Shown here: positions 1 through 10,052 of the stretch, in pieces
How the letters are laid out: each line of letters starts with the position of its first letter
How positions within the stretch are numbered: the first letter of the stretch is position 1
Source of the DNA: Isoetes taiwanensis
Lineage: Eukaryota; Streptophyta; Lycopodiopsida; Isoetales; Isoetaceae
Direction: 5' to 3'
Assembly: GCA_021234155.1 (NCBI GenBank)
Contig: JAJEKV010000042.1
Span: 1,363,257 to 1,427,256 of the forward strand
DNA length: 64,000 nucleotides
Program-made: the position numbers and the translations under genes
The notes under the pieces: model-generated
The model's database searches: none
What the model was told of the DNA's origin: nothing
Seen by the model: the letters and a program-made list of their open reading frames with translations, nothing else

Positions 1-487
1 AGCCATGTCGCCAAACTAAAGGCCAAGGGAAACGTCAATATACCCCTCCTCCCTAAAGAGAAGGGGTGAACATGTTAAGGGACATGTGCAATGTCACCAC
101 AGTAAGCACCCAACGAAACGTCACTAAACCCTCCTCCCTTAAAGAGAAGGGTTGAAAATGTTAAGGGACATAGGCTAATTATTCTATTTTTTTTTTTTTT
201 TTGCCCCCTTGAAACCCAATGCATGGATGCCCTTGTCCCCGATTGTAGACATGCAAAGAACATGCACGAAAGTAAAACATGAGAGGCACACAAGGCACGA
301 CTGGGCGAGTGCGGGGCTTCGTACCTCCAGCACCCCCGTATACAATATGGCCCCCATATATGGGCCAATATATGGCTCTCAACATAAAAAAATTCACCCC
401 ATGTGAGGTGTCAATAGGAGAGACCATTCCCCATGGGGGGCAAGAAAAAAATACAAGTCCATAATTTTTTTCATTTTTTGTGGACTT

Positions 488-523
<36 letters not shown>

Positions 524-1881
524 AAATTCCACTTTGCCCTTGAGTGCCCACCTCAGCTGCCAGGCACCTGCCACGTGCCCTTGGACACCTACCACATGTC
601 CCTATCCCAAGAGGTCAAGGGTTGACCTTTCTTTTCCCCCAAGAAATGTACGGTTGGGGAGGTCCCAATCACTTACGCCACCACGCCATGTCGGGCTGCC
701 GCCACTTTGCCGCCATGACCACCGCCATAATCGCCACGGCGACCACCCAAGCATGTCAGAATGTGATCTTCCAAGATTGAATCCAAAATCGGCTCTGTTT
801 TTTCTCTTCCCTTGATCGGAATTTTCAATTTCTTCAATTCAGAGCTCCCTACTCCAAATTGAGATCTGAAAATTTGCTACATGGGTAGGCCCATGCTTCC
901 GAATCTACCTATGTAAAAAGCCCCGTCATATCTTCTATAATTTTGGACCCATTTCGAAAAGACTATTTCTGTGGGGAATAGAAAAACTTCGATTGCTCCC
1001 CCAATTCTCAAAATTAGCCTATGAAACTTCTTCTATAATCTAACATGGCAATTCCCAGCATGAATCAGCCAAAAGCCCCATCCAATTTTGGGCTTAATTG
1101 AATCCTCTGTTCTGTTGTTCTTCCCAAATCCGGGACTGTCACTAAATACATGAACAATCCACAAGAGTCTACCATTTTGGCTAATCTAAACACGAAAATA
1201 GATCAGCCTAGGGCTTCAACAACAGATCCTACTCCAATGAAGCAAAATTGATCAAAGAATGACAAACCAACACGGATTTTCGGTCTTGAAATGCCCATTT
1301 CTCGATTTTTACGATATGGGCAGCCCTTTGTTTTTGAACTCGATTATGGTGTTTCCTTCCTTGAATCCTAGTTGTTTCCTATCTTCAAATCCTTCCCATA
1401 TCTCCATTCTTGCCTCCCATCATCCCTAACACTGCTAAAATCCCTCAAAAGGATACAATATTACGGAGTGAAACCAACCTTTAAGTAGAGAGACTTTAGG
1501 ATCAAATTTCAACAAAGAAAGGGAGAAAGCTTGAAGCTATTTCACGACCCATGCTTCAAGGCCCTCCATATCTAAGATTTAAGCTCAAAACTCCTTCAAA
1601 ACCGGCCTGTTTTTCTGTCGGATCCTAATGGTCCCAAAGATTCCCCCCGAGCCGGGAGGTAAAAGGAAGTGAGACCTTCTCCCTTTGAATGCCAAGTCAC
1701 CACACTAAGGTCCAAGGGAAGCGCCAATAAAACCTTCCTCCCAAGGAGAGAAAGGGCGAACATGTTAAGGGACCTAACGTCACCAAGCTAGACCCCAAGG
1801 CGTCACTTTTACCCCTCCTCCCCCGGGGAGAAGGGGCTAACATGTTAAGGGACTTGAGCTGGTTACAGACTTGAGCTGGTG
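1..1881. repeat. Family A repeat, copy 1 (cut by the window start)
   Basis: This stretch is repeated at 16702-18568 almost base for base, apart from small indels and a few short replaced tracts. More divergent copies lie at 12843-14822 and 62369-64000. In order it holds part of a terminal repeat with two hairpins (1-169), a T tract, a block of about 300 bp starting 'gcccccttgaaaccc', a long T tract ending near 522, an interior starting 'gaaattccac', and a second terminal repeat (1618-1853). Read on the minus strand, the T tracts become A tracts, so poly(A)-tailed modules in antisense are possible. I recognise no coding region. It continues into the T tract where PLE-2 begins. Confidence 0.85.
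1618..1853. repeat. Family A right terminal repeat with two hairpin modules
   Basis: This block starts 'tcggatcctaatggtccc' and ends 'catgttaagggac'. It is the direct-repeat partner of 1-169 and recurs at 5661-5892, 16631-16870 and 18308-18542. It contains two modules, each a C/T-rich arm, a short loop and an A/G-rich arm followed by 'aacatgttaagggac'. In this copy the second hairpin has arms CTCCCC and GGGGAG; other copies have CTCCC and GGGAG, so the pairing is kept while the sequence changes. Confidence 0.7.
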
Positions 1882-1903
1882 TTTTTTTTTTTTTTTTTTT
1901 TTT
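1882..1903. repeat. T tract at the left edge of PLE-2
   Basis: A run of 22 T separates the end of the family A terminal repeat ('gagctggtg') from the first base of PLE-2. The equivalent tract before PLE-1 is T39 (5928-5966), and a T tract also precedes the PLE-2 fragment at 18589. PLEs with an N-terminal endonuclease are known to favour simple repeats, so the tract is likely the insertion target. Confidence 0.7.
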
Positions 1904-1911
1904 ATTTATTT

Positions 1912-2061
1912 ATTATTGCAAATACGACAATTTTGTTAGCAGTGCAAATGTGCAACTGAGCAAGGCATGTTAGTCTTGTAGTTATTTCTAAGGCAAATAT
2001 CCATTAGGAGGCATGGCAATGATGCAGGGTGTGCAATTATGATCCCCGACGTATTGCAATT
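1912..2061 (+). repeat. PLE-2 pseudo-LTR, left copy
   Basis: Starts 'attattgcaaatacgac' and is repeated at 5434-5583 with very few changes. A longer copy of this 5' end (about 506 bp) lies at 18589-19094. Confidence 0.8.
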
Positions 2062-3832
2062 ATGGCAATTTTGCTGGCTGTGCAACTGGGCAATTGAGCA
2101 AGGCATGTTAGTCTTGTTGTCAATTTTAAGGCAATAATCCATTAGGAGGTTATGACAATGATGCAGGGTGTGCGATTATGATTTGTTGTAAACCTTATCC
2201 TATACCATGGAGGTTTAAGGTTTAAACATGGCCATTTCATTTATTACATTTGTTGCACATTTACCATTATGAAATATTGGAATGATGCATTTCTTTTAGG
2301 CATTGACATATAAGTGCTCTACACATAATCTTCAAGGGCTCTCTAGAGAACTGCAAGGGCAATGGTTCCCTATGAAGTTCAGATCTGCTAGGTTCAAAAT
2401 CCATGATCTACATTGCAAATACCCAATGCTTATTAAAGGACTAACGTTTAGGGCTTTTTGGGTTGCCCTAATAGGCAGGCTCTTGGGCGGCTACTGTTGA
2501 CTGCCAGCTATGGAAATAACAGATATAGATGTGCTTAGTTCTGGGAGCCGATACTCGAAGGCGCCCTATTTTGTTGGTGCCAATAAATCTTGCAGCAGAT
2601 GGCTAAGGCGGTAAGCCTGGAAAACTTGGCCGATGCAATCTGAGATCAATACAAAATGCTGCAGTTGCCATTAGTTACAGTGCAATGCAAAAGGCATGGA
2701 GTTCATAAGACCTAACTTGAGCGGCTGCCATATTGGATGTGGTAGAGCCAAGATGCGCAGACGAAATCCTTTGCTCCATATTTCCATGTTTTCGTATCTT
2801 AAAATGTAGAGCCAAGCAAGCTTGAATGGAATCCCTTCACCGTCTAAAGATCCAAGAAGAAGATCCGGTCGATTTGGCAGATGCATTTGTAGCAGAGCTT
2901 CTTTTCAAAATGTCTGGAGGACTGCGTAGAGGCTTGACAGACTTTGCATATATTATTTACAGCTAAGCTCCATTTCGAAATACCTGGAGAACCCTGCAGA
3001 AGCTTGGTGGGATTTGCAGATGCATACATCATTTTGCAAAAACGTGGAGGATTCTGCAGAAACTCACATTGTTCACAACCTCCAGATAGCTTTCAGATTT
3101 TTATGATATAGTTTTGGTTCCTGGATTGCTTAAAACTGAGGTTCTTGCTTTCTATATTCATTTATCTATTAGAAAATAGTTTGCACATGGCTTCAATAAA
3201 TGACACAGCCTATAAACTTTGCAAGAATGCAAAATATATTCTTATCCATGTTTTATTGAAGCCAAAAATATGATATCTTTACCTCTTTTTGCTTGTACAG
3301 ATTACATGCGATATAGGGTATGATAATAGTCAGGTTTTATGATTATGTTAGAATATGAAAATACATGCTGCAGTCAAATAGTGATACAGTTGATCTCATT
3401 GATAAACGAGGTCTTTGCTTTATTAGCATCAAATGTAGAGTGCTCATCTTAACATTATCCCAAAGGGCAAGACTTTTAACCTCTTGAAGAATCAATGGTG
3501 GATAACTTTACACATTCTAGTTTGCAGTTGAAGTCTGAATGCTTGAACAACAGTAAAACATAAGATTATGAAGAAATACAGTTTAATCTATCCTTTGCAA
3601 GACATGTCATGGCTGCTTGTAATTTTGTTCAGGGAGTAGACTATTTGCTTCCATTTGATCACAAAGATAGTTTGAAAGACATATGCAGATGGCTATTTCG
3701 TTCTGCTCATATTGGCACCATTAAGTGGCATTGTATTTATGAATTCATTACATTAAGACAGATGTATACGCAGTTGCACTCTTACCTCTCCTTCTATTCT
3801 TTTAGTCTTTTCTAACTGGAAGGGCAAGAGGC

Positions 3833-3952
3833 ACAATGGGTAATCAGTGATAAACTGAAAATCCCAATGTACCTTTTGGCCCTTGCCCTGATACCGTTTT
3901 CACGCTAACAGGGTACTGATTGGCTGCAGGTACGGGATTTTCTTCCCATTGT
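3833..3952 (+). ncRNA. Candidate pseudoknotted RNA element in the PLE-2 5' region
   Basis: Three helices can be drawn. P1 pairs 3833-3840 (ACAATGGG) with 3945-3952 (CCCATTGT). P2 pairs 3869-3874 (GTACCT) with 3928-3933 (AGGTAC), extended by GCC 3879-3881 with GGC 3922-3924. P3 pairs 3856-3861 (TGAAAA) with 3897-3902 (TTTTCA). P3 and P2 interleave, giving a pseudoknot inside P1. The same layout with different bases in P1 and P3 is found in PLE-1 at 6917-7044. The single-stranded GCTAA after P3 and 'gattggctgcaggtac' are conserved. I cannot match it to a known ribozyme; function unknown. Confidence 0.5.
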
Positions 3953-4730
3953 TCCCGTTGGACTAGGCTTCAAGAATGATGGAGATTTCGAAAAGAGACT
4001 ATAGCTGTAGCTGGGAAACAAGCTTGGTGTCAGCAGTTCATCTTAATGACAGAAACAGAGTCAAAAACTGGTTATTATTGTCAACTTTTATTTCTAGAAT
4101 GCTTTTATACTTCTGTATTTCAAACATGAAATATGGTTGAAGGTATTTAGGGTGAATGATCTAATTTCATCCGTAAAGATATGACATGATTCAAGATATG
4201 ATGTGACACGTTGATAAAGGTCTAAAAGATGTAGTTCTTCTTTTTGGCTCAGTCTTACTAAATATATGGAAAAGAGTTTCAGTCTCATCAGGCATATGCT
4301 TTAATGTTGTAGTCAGTTATCAATGGTCTTCAAATTATTTAGGCTTTGGAAAAAGAGGTACTAGTCTAGACTGGCTTGTCCAGTTTAGATAGTAGGATGA
4401 TAATACTACCAAGGGATTGACCGAGGTAGATGCTGGTCTAGCGTATGCTAGTTCAGACTGGGTTTTTTTTAGACACTTCATTTCACTAGGGATACCTGGG
4501 GATGCCTCTTTCCCTTTGCTCTAAATGATTTAGAAGATCAAACACTCGTTTAGAATCTCCCTTTCATGGATTATTTGGTCTTCCTATTTAACCGGACTAA
4601 ACTACATTATGGTTATATTTTTACAGATTGCATAGGAGGCATTGCCTCACTTGGAACTAGTAGTTGGACACTCTGAGATATACAAGAAGCAGAGTAAAAT
4701 GTCCATACGTACATTATTGTACCATGCAGG

Positions 4731-4991
4731 TTGATGAATGTTGCTTCTACCAATGATGCATGTGTCGAAGATGAAGAATATGAGGTCATACCACATACAT
4801 GTATAGGGGATAATTTCAAATTATACCTCCAACATGGAGTAGCAGAATTTCATTACAGTAACCTACAAGCTCCAAAAAAGATAGTAGTGACCACTAGGCC
4901 TACTATACTTATGCCAGTTGGCTGCCAGTTGGCTATTGAAATTGTTCAATATGACAGCACAGTGCTGCTGCTATATCTCAAAACTCAATAA
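4731..4991 (+). CDS. Small hypothetical ORF of PLE-2
   Basis: An 86-codon reading frame begins just after 'ccatgcag', which aligns with the 'aatgcag' preceding the first ORF of PLE-1 (8093), so it may be the first coding exon of this element. The product has an acidic start (around residues 10-18) and no motif I recognise. Its 3' part lies inside the tandemly duplicated 3' region, so the C-terminus may be incidental. It is not detectably homologous to the PLE-1 protein by eye. Confidence 0.3.
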   Translation: MMNVASTNDACVEDEEYEVIPHTCIGDNFKLYLQHGVAEFHYSNLQAPKKIVVTTRPTILMPVGCQLAIEIVQYDSTVLLLYLKTQ

Positions 4992-5375
4992 TCAAGGTAT
5001 GTTCAAACATATAATTCTCTTAAGCTTTAAATTATGGGATGAGGCTTAACCCCTGCTGTGGCAGTGGGGGTTAGCTCTCCCCATGGTCACAGAGCTATAC
5101 TGTTTTCAACTAGCCACGAGGCTTGACACTATATTTATGCCAGTTGGCTCTATAGATGCCTAATTTACATATGCCATTTGGCTGCCAAGTGGCTATATAA
5201 TTTTGTCAATATGATAGCACACGACAGCACAATGGTGCTCTAGTTGGTGCTCTATTTTCTAAAAACTCCATCAACAAGGTTTGTTCTAAATCTAGAATAT
5301 CCTTTTGCTTTAAATTATGGGATGAGGCTTAACCCCTGCTGTGGCAGTGGGGGTTAGCTCTCCCCATGGTCACAG
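4905..5375 (+). repeat. Tandem duplication of the PLE-2 3' region
   Basis: Two imperfect copies, about 4905-5100 and 5137-5375, share 'tatgccagttggct', 'aattatgggatgaggctt' and the hairpin AACCCCTGCT/AGTGGGGGTT (5048-5072 and 5331-5355). The PLE-1 3' end has a single equivalent hairpin (12141-12162). Duplicated 3' ends suggest slippage during reverse transcription. Confidence 0.65.
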
Positions 5376-5433
5376 ATTGATAATATCAAGGTGTGTTTAC
5401 CCTCATTCCACGGTAGGTGGTAGGGTTTTTTTT

Positions 5434-5583
5434 ATTATTGCAAATGCGACAATTTTGTTAGCAGTGCAAATGTGCAACTGAGCAAGGCATGTTAGTCTTG
5501 TAGTTATTTCTAAGGCAAATATCCATTAGGAGGCATGGCAATGATGCAGGGTGTGCAATTATGATCCCCGACGTATTGCAATT
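5434..5583 (+). repeat. PLE-2 pseudo-LTR, right partial copy
   Basis: Repeats 1912-2061 directly after the T8 that ends the PLE-2 unit. It stops at 'gtattgcaatt', where family A sequence ('atttcacgaccc') resumes. Confidence 0.8.
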
Positions 5584-5921
5584 TCACGACCCATGCTTCA
5601 AGGCCCTCCATACCTAAGATTTAAGCTCAAAACTCCTTCAAAACCGGCCTGTTTTTCTGTCGGATCCTAATGGTCCCAAAGATCCCCCCCGAGCCGGGAG
5701 GTAAAAGGAAGTGAGATCTTCTCCCTTTGAATGCCAAGTCACCACACTAAGGTCCAAGGGAAGCGCCAATAAAACCTTCCTCCCAAGGAGAGAAAGGGCG
5801 AACATGTTAAGGGACGAACGTCACCAAGCTAGACCCCAAGGAACGTCACTTTACCCCTCCTCCCTCGGGAGAAGGGGCTAACATGTTAAGGGACTTGAAC
5901 TGGTTACAGACTTGAGCTGGG

Positions 5922-5966
<45 letters not shown>
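5581..5966. repeat. Second copy of family A flank between the two PLEs, ending in T39
   Basis: This segment repeats 1539-1903: it begins 'atttcacgacccatgcttc', runs through the family A terminal repeat with both hairpins, and ends in a T tract. It lies immediately right of PLE-2 while its partner lies immediately left, so it behaves as a very long target duplication. Its last 136 bases (5831-5966) have a partner at 12731-12842, right of PLE-1. Confidence 0.75.
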
Positions 5967-5969
<3 letters not shown>

Positions 5970-6439
5970 AAAAGCCTAAGGAATTTAAAAATCCTAAATT
6001 GAGGGCTACATAAGTACTATAAGATGTACTAAAAAGGGACCATAGAGAGTATGGGTTAAAAAGATAGAAATAAAGTCCTTAAGATAAATATGAGACAAAA
6101 GATTCATAGCTTTATTCAATTTATGGAAAATAATTAAACACTTGAGTATTCCAAAAGGAGTTTTTTCTCGTGAAAAATAGAAGGCAGGAAATTTGAATAT
6201 ACCCAGCACCCAAAATTTATGGCATAGGGAGAAACGAAGATATGGCAGTCGACCACAGACGAAATCCGGCCTTCTTGGTTCTACCAAAAGAAAAGGTTAG
6301 TTGACTGCAGCCCATCTTTATGGCTTAGCATTTTCCGGGCAAAACCCCCGCAATAGCAAATATGGGGTTTCTATCCCAGGCATTTTCGATAATAGTAGCT
6401 CGAGGAAGATAAGCGGCATTTTGAGACGGATAGAGAGCT
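5967..6439 (+). repeat. PLE-1 pseudo-LTR, left copy
   Basis: Starts 'atgaaaagcctaagg' and ends 'ggatagagagct'. It is repeated at 12259-12730 with scattered substitutions and small indels. Minus-strand ORFs in both copies are coincidental shadows of this non-coding repeat. Confidence 0.85.
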
Positions 6440-6916
6440 CTTGTGGTGTAAAAAACACAGTTAGATTGCGCCCTAAAAATGGAAAGAAGGGGGCAAAGCA
6501 GAGGATATGATTCACGTAGAGGGCACAATGATGCATATATGGCAAAAAGGGGTGGATTCAACAAAAGAAAATCTTGTATCCTATAGAGGGGGACGATGCA
6601 GTTTGTTCCCGAGACCCAAATCGGTGAAGATGTGTCTTGAAGATGAAGACATGCAGTCTTGGATATGTGTTTCTATTTTTTCTCTTAAAAAAAGAGTTTA
6701 CAATGAACAAGGAGGCTAAGAAAAGCTTAAGGGCCGTGGTATATACATCTGTCTCCATGCTTACAGGACTACTAAATAGTCTAGTAAAGAGGTAGATTGG
6801 ATTAAAAAGATCTATAAATGATAACAGAAAATACATATTGCTGTTTGTCTTTGTATGAAGAGTATTTGATAAGCACATTTTTTTATTTGCTATTACTAAT
6901 CTCAAGGGCAAAAAAG

Positions 6917-7044
6917 AGTATATTGGGTAAAGGCGTTAAGCCAAGAAAACCCAAGTACCTTTTGGCCCTTGCACCGTCCGGGTTTCTTGCTAATGTATGT
7001 ATTGATTGGCTGCAGGTACATGGTTTTTCTTTTCCCAATATGCT
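6917..7044 (+). ncRNA. Candidate pseudoknotted RNA element in the PLE-1 5' region
   Basis: P1 pairs 6920-6927 (ATATTGGG) with 7034-7041 (CCCAATAT), extended outward by three pairs including a G-U, and inward past one mismatch by AAAG/CTTT. P2 pairs 6955-6960 (GTACCT) with 7014-7019 (AGGTAC). P3 pairs 6942-6952 (CAAGAAAACCC) with 6980-6989 (GGGTTTCTTG) with one bulged A. Between PLE-1 and PLE-2, P1 changes from TATTGGG/CCCAATA to CAATGGG/CCCATTG, and P3 also carries a U-A to A-U swap, so pairing is kept by compensating changes. It lies about 1 kb upstream of the first ORF. Confidence 0.5.
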
Positions 7045-8092
7045 GTTTTTTGCTGTTATGAGTGTTTTTAGCTCAAAGAAATGTGTGGATCGATTTCAAA
7101 AAGCTCCAAAGTAGTACAAGACCTTATGAGGCAGAAAGCCTAAGTTTTGAAGACGGATTTAACATCTTAAGGATGCACAAGGTGCTTATCTTGTGTGGTA
7201 TTTATATTCAGGTTTTAAGTTAGCCATGCTCTAAGAAAAGACGAATCTCTCTACTAGAATGATAGGTTATAATGCTTATATTTTGGGAACAAGTTTGATA
7301 GCTGAACCTGAATACAGGGATAAAACTATGGGCTGTTATTGTACCTGATACACTTTGAAAATATAAGCTGAAATTTTGTCCATGTGTAAAGGAATGTTTA
7401 TGTAAAATATGCATGATATCATGAGTTTAAAAGGTGAAGGGAATGTAAACCTCTGAACCAAGAGAAATATATACGGAAAAGCATGAAACAGAACATGAGA
7501 AAAGCCATGATTGAGTAAAAAATCTGTTTTTACCCTTATATATGTAAAAGGCTGTCTAGAAAGGAAATAAATAAGGAGGCAATTATGACTTTAAAATAAA
7601 ACCATAGAATACAACCTACTGTTGTAAAGATTAAGTGCATGGTAGACATGCAAAAGAAATAATTATACTAGGAATGCAAAGATAGTAATCAAGGCTATAT
7701 TCCTTTCTCCTTTATATGTTTTTTACAAACGTGTACAGAAATAGAGAAATGATACACATGTCTATTAAAGGACAAAAGTTACAAATTGAAAGGAAATCTA
7801 TGGAACTAAGGTTCAAAGATAATTTTGTACAAAGTCATAAGACTTTTGGCACCACAGTAAGATGTAACGTCTATAACTGGCTCAGTTATTGTACGAAATG
7901 ATAAAACTACAGAAGGATTGACTGAAGTAGTATGAATGGCTAATAGGTCTGATGGCCAAGTTAGCTAGGTCCGGGTTTTTTTTAGAAATTTCATGGCATT
8001 GGTCTTATCAGTGCTGCATCTTATCTGTTGGTATTATTAAGAGCATTACTATTCAAAGTACTAAGAAAGTTTGCATTGGAGCATGATTAAAA
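7045..8092 (+). other. PLE-1 5' region upstream of the first ORF; no gene seen
   Basis: AT-rich sequence without a convincing reading frame. The segment 7890-7990 resembles 4380-4470 of PLE-2. The end 'aaaaatgcag' before the first ORF looks like a 3' splice site, so part of this stretch may be an intron of the leader. Confidence 0.4.
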
Positions 8093-8503
8093 ATGCAGGA
8101 TGATGAACAAGCCCAAACCAATATCGAGTTTGTGCCACCAATATGGAATAAGGATCTCGGACCTATCGGATATGCTGCAAGCAAGATCATGTGCCGGGTT
8201 ATCTTTGTCTGCCCGCACTTTTGCTCACTTTGCATCAAAAACCCAAAAGTACACACATTACTCATTGAGAAGGAGCTACTGAGGAAACCAGACCAGCTGT
8301 CTGCTATCAGCCATTTAGGGTTCAGTGAATGGCTCACATGGGTGCCAAAACTGAATAAAACAGGAGAAGATTGGGATGAGGCCATATTATTAGTGGAAGA
8401 AATATACAATGGGCTACCAAGCAAAGTATACAAATGGACTATGGAGGAGGACAAAGCCAAAACACAATTCTACATTGGGGTCCCGCCCGGAAAAGGCCAA
8501 TAA
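8093..8503 (+). pseudogene. PLE-1 first coding segment, possible GIY-YIG endonuclease remnant
   Basis: A 136-codon frame ends at TAA 8501-8503, and several more stops follow in the same frame before it reopens at 8621. Residues 111-116 (KVYKWT) and 126-130 (FYIGV) resemble the two halves of the GIY-YIG nuclease signature, with a Tyr-Tyr spacing of 14, slightly longer than usual. A Cys/His cluster (CPHFCSLC) lies near residues 42-49. The later catalytic Arg, Glu and Asn of GIY-YIG enzymes cannot be placed, because the frame breaks directly afterwards. In Chlamys PLEs the endonuclease is N-terminal, so the position fits. The domain call is tentative. Confidence 0.4.
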
Positions 8504-8620
8504 AATAAAAAGCCAAGCCTCAAAGGGCCAACATGGAAAAAGGCAAAGTGAGTGCTATAAAAGATCTGAGATGAAGATCCGTTTGGAGAAAGTCTTCTAT
8601 CAGAAGAGGACAAAAGAACC

Positions 8621-9343
8621 ATGGCTGATAAATCTAGTTGTGGTAATATGGAGGATGACAAGGAGTTTAAGTTCACACTCCACAACAGTCAATTATTTCC
8701 CATCATTCCAGAAAGGTTGGTGGAAGGCCATGCTATGTTTTGCAACCAAGGAATATGGCGCACCAAAAATTTCGGTGCACTAGCACCTATTAGCAGAGAA
8801 GCTTGGGTTATGCTGGGGGACATTACACCTGAGCAGGAACATGGAGCTAGAATGGCAGCTGAAAAAATGGAGAAGATAATATACAAGGAAAGAATTAAAC
8901 TGAAAATAGACCACAGATTCTTTGACAAGAAGTGTGACAAAGATGACTGCATCTATGTGAGACAGAAAGGCCATATGGCATACTCAACTATTCACAGGGA
9001 TGCATTTTACCTCAAAAGGGTTTGGAGGAGCCTATGCCCATACTTCAAATGCGTATGTGAACCTAGAAGCAAAGGAAACGGTTGCAGGGATAACATGACG
9101 TGGTTAGATCATGCAATCTGGTATATGTTCAACAATCTGGATTCTATTTTTCCAGACATGTCAACAGTGGCTCAGATGGTATCTATGAGAAAGTTTATGA
9201 AGACTACACTCAAAGACAGCATAATAGCATACCTATCCTATCTGGAAATAAGAAGTACATTGATTGAAATGACGTTTGTCTTGGGCCGCGAGATCCTTGG
9301 GCAGATCTTAAGATTGTATGCCCTAATACAAAGATGGCCATAA
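8621..9343 (+). pseudogene. PLE-1 middle coding segment of unknown domain
   Basis: A 240-codon frame in the same reading phase as the segment at 8093, separated from it by about 117 bp with several stops or an unrecognised intron ('gcaaagtgagt' at 8545-8555 could be a donor). Cysteine pairs occur at residues 107-112 (CDKDDC) and 140-144 (CPYFKC, CVC region), suggesting a metal-binding or linker domain between endonuclease and RT. A second frame, 9334-9627, overlaps its end and is rich in Ser, Lys and Pro, like a disordered linker. No homologous family is recognised from sequence alone. Confidence 0.45.
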
Positions 9344-9627
9344 TCTGTGAGAAAAGTATTAAGCCCGTAGCATTTATGTCCAATATGGAAGCAGGTTCCA
9401 GCAATAATCAAGGCAGAAAGGCTAAAATGGCAAAGCCCAGAACCAATACCATGAGTACAAGCAAGGGGTATACTCCACCTCGAATAACAGTAGCACCTGG
9501 AAGCTATAGCTCAAGCATAGCAGAGAACTCGGCAATAGAGCTTTTGAGCACACCAGGAACCCTGAACAAATCTGTTACAAAGATATCACACGAACCAAAA
9601 GGCAATATGGCAGATGGTGTCGTATAG

Positions 9628-10052
9628 CAATTGAAATATGACAAATAGGTACGAAAAAAATGCTTTTTTAAGTAGTACTGTGAAAGTTATCTTGCAATAT
9701 GCTTTGATAAGATTTCCTTCCTTTTTTTATATAAAAAAGAAAAAGGCATGATTTGTGCTAATAAAAGGATATGAATCTATCAAAAGATCCTAAATATAGA
9801 GGTCTATGAATAAAAACTGGGTAACGTCCTGGTAAATATAAAAAGGAAGTTCCTTATGACAAAAGCAAGCTGGCATGCCATTGATCCATGCGCAGCAGGA
9901 AAAAGGATAACATGAAATCCACATATGCGAGCTAAGAAAAGACCACAGTAATAGATGGTCAACCGCATAATAAGAGTGAATACACGAGAAACCATACTAA
10001 TTTATGATGATTTAATTGTCCACACCGTAAAGACTGTCAAGGGAGACTATAC
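9628..10052 (+). other. Gap between PLE-1 coding segments
   Basis: AT-rich stretch with stops in all frames between the Ser/Lys-rich segment and the RT segment. It could be an intron or decayed coding sequence. No element or RNA gene is seen. Confidence 0.35.

Larger units (their letters stand above)
1904..5583 (+). mobile_element. PLE-2: short Penelope-like element, probably non-autonomous
   Basis: The unit 1904-5433 is followed by a partial second copy of its own start: 5434-5583 repeats 1912-2061. This is the pseudo-LTR arrangement typical of Penelope-like elements. The end '..cacggtaggtggtagggT8' matches the PLE-1 end '..tacggtaggaggtaggaT8'. Further blocks shared with PLE-1 are the structured segment at 3833-3952, a stretch near 4380-4470 (PLE-1 7890-7990), the 'tgcag' preceding the first ORF, and the 3' hairpin. 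No reverse transcriptase motifs are present, so it would depend on a PLE-1-like partner. Both sides carry a ~365 bp copy of family A sequence. Confidence 0.75.

Noticed and set aside
2440-2470. Telomere-like 'gtttagggcttttt' at 2449
   Set aside because: A single unit only; no tandem TTTAGGG array anywhere in the window.
4260-4320. Hammerhead-like core on the minus strand ('cctgatgagactgaaac')
   Set aside because: Stem II cannot form properly and it lies antisense to the element; no hammerhead was found in either pseudo-LTR.
6006-6287. 93-codon minus-strand frame repeated at 12298-12579
   Set aside because: Its conservation is explained by the pseudo-LTR direct repeat of PLE-1; no protein features.
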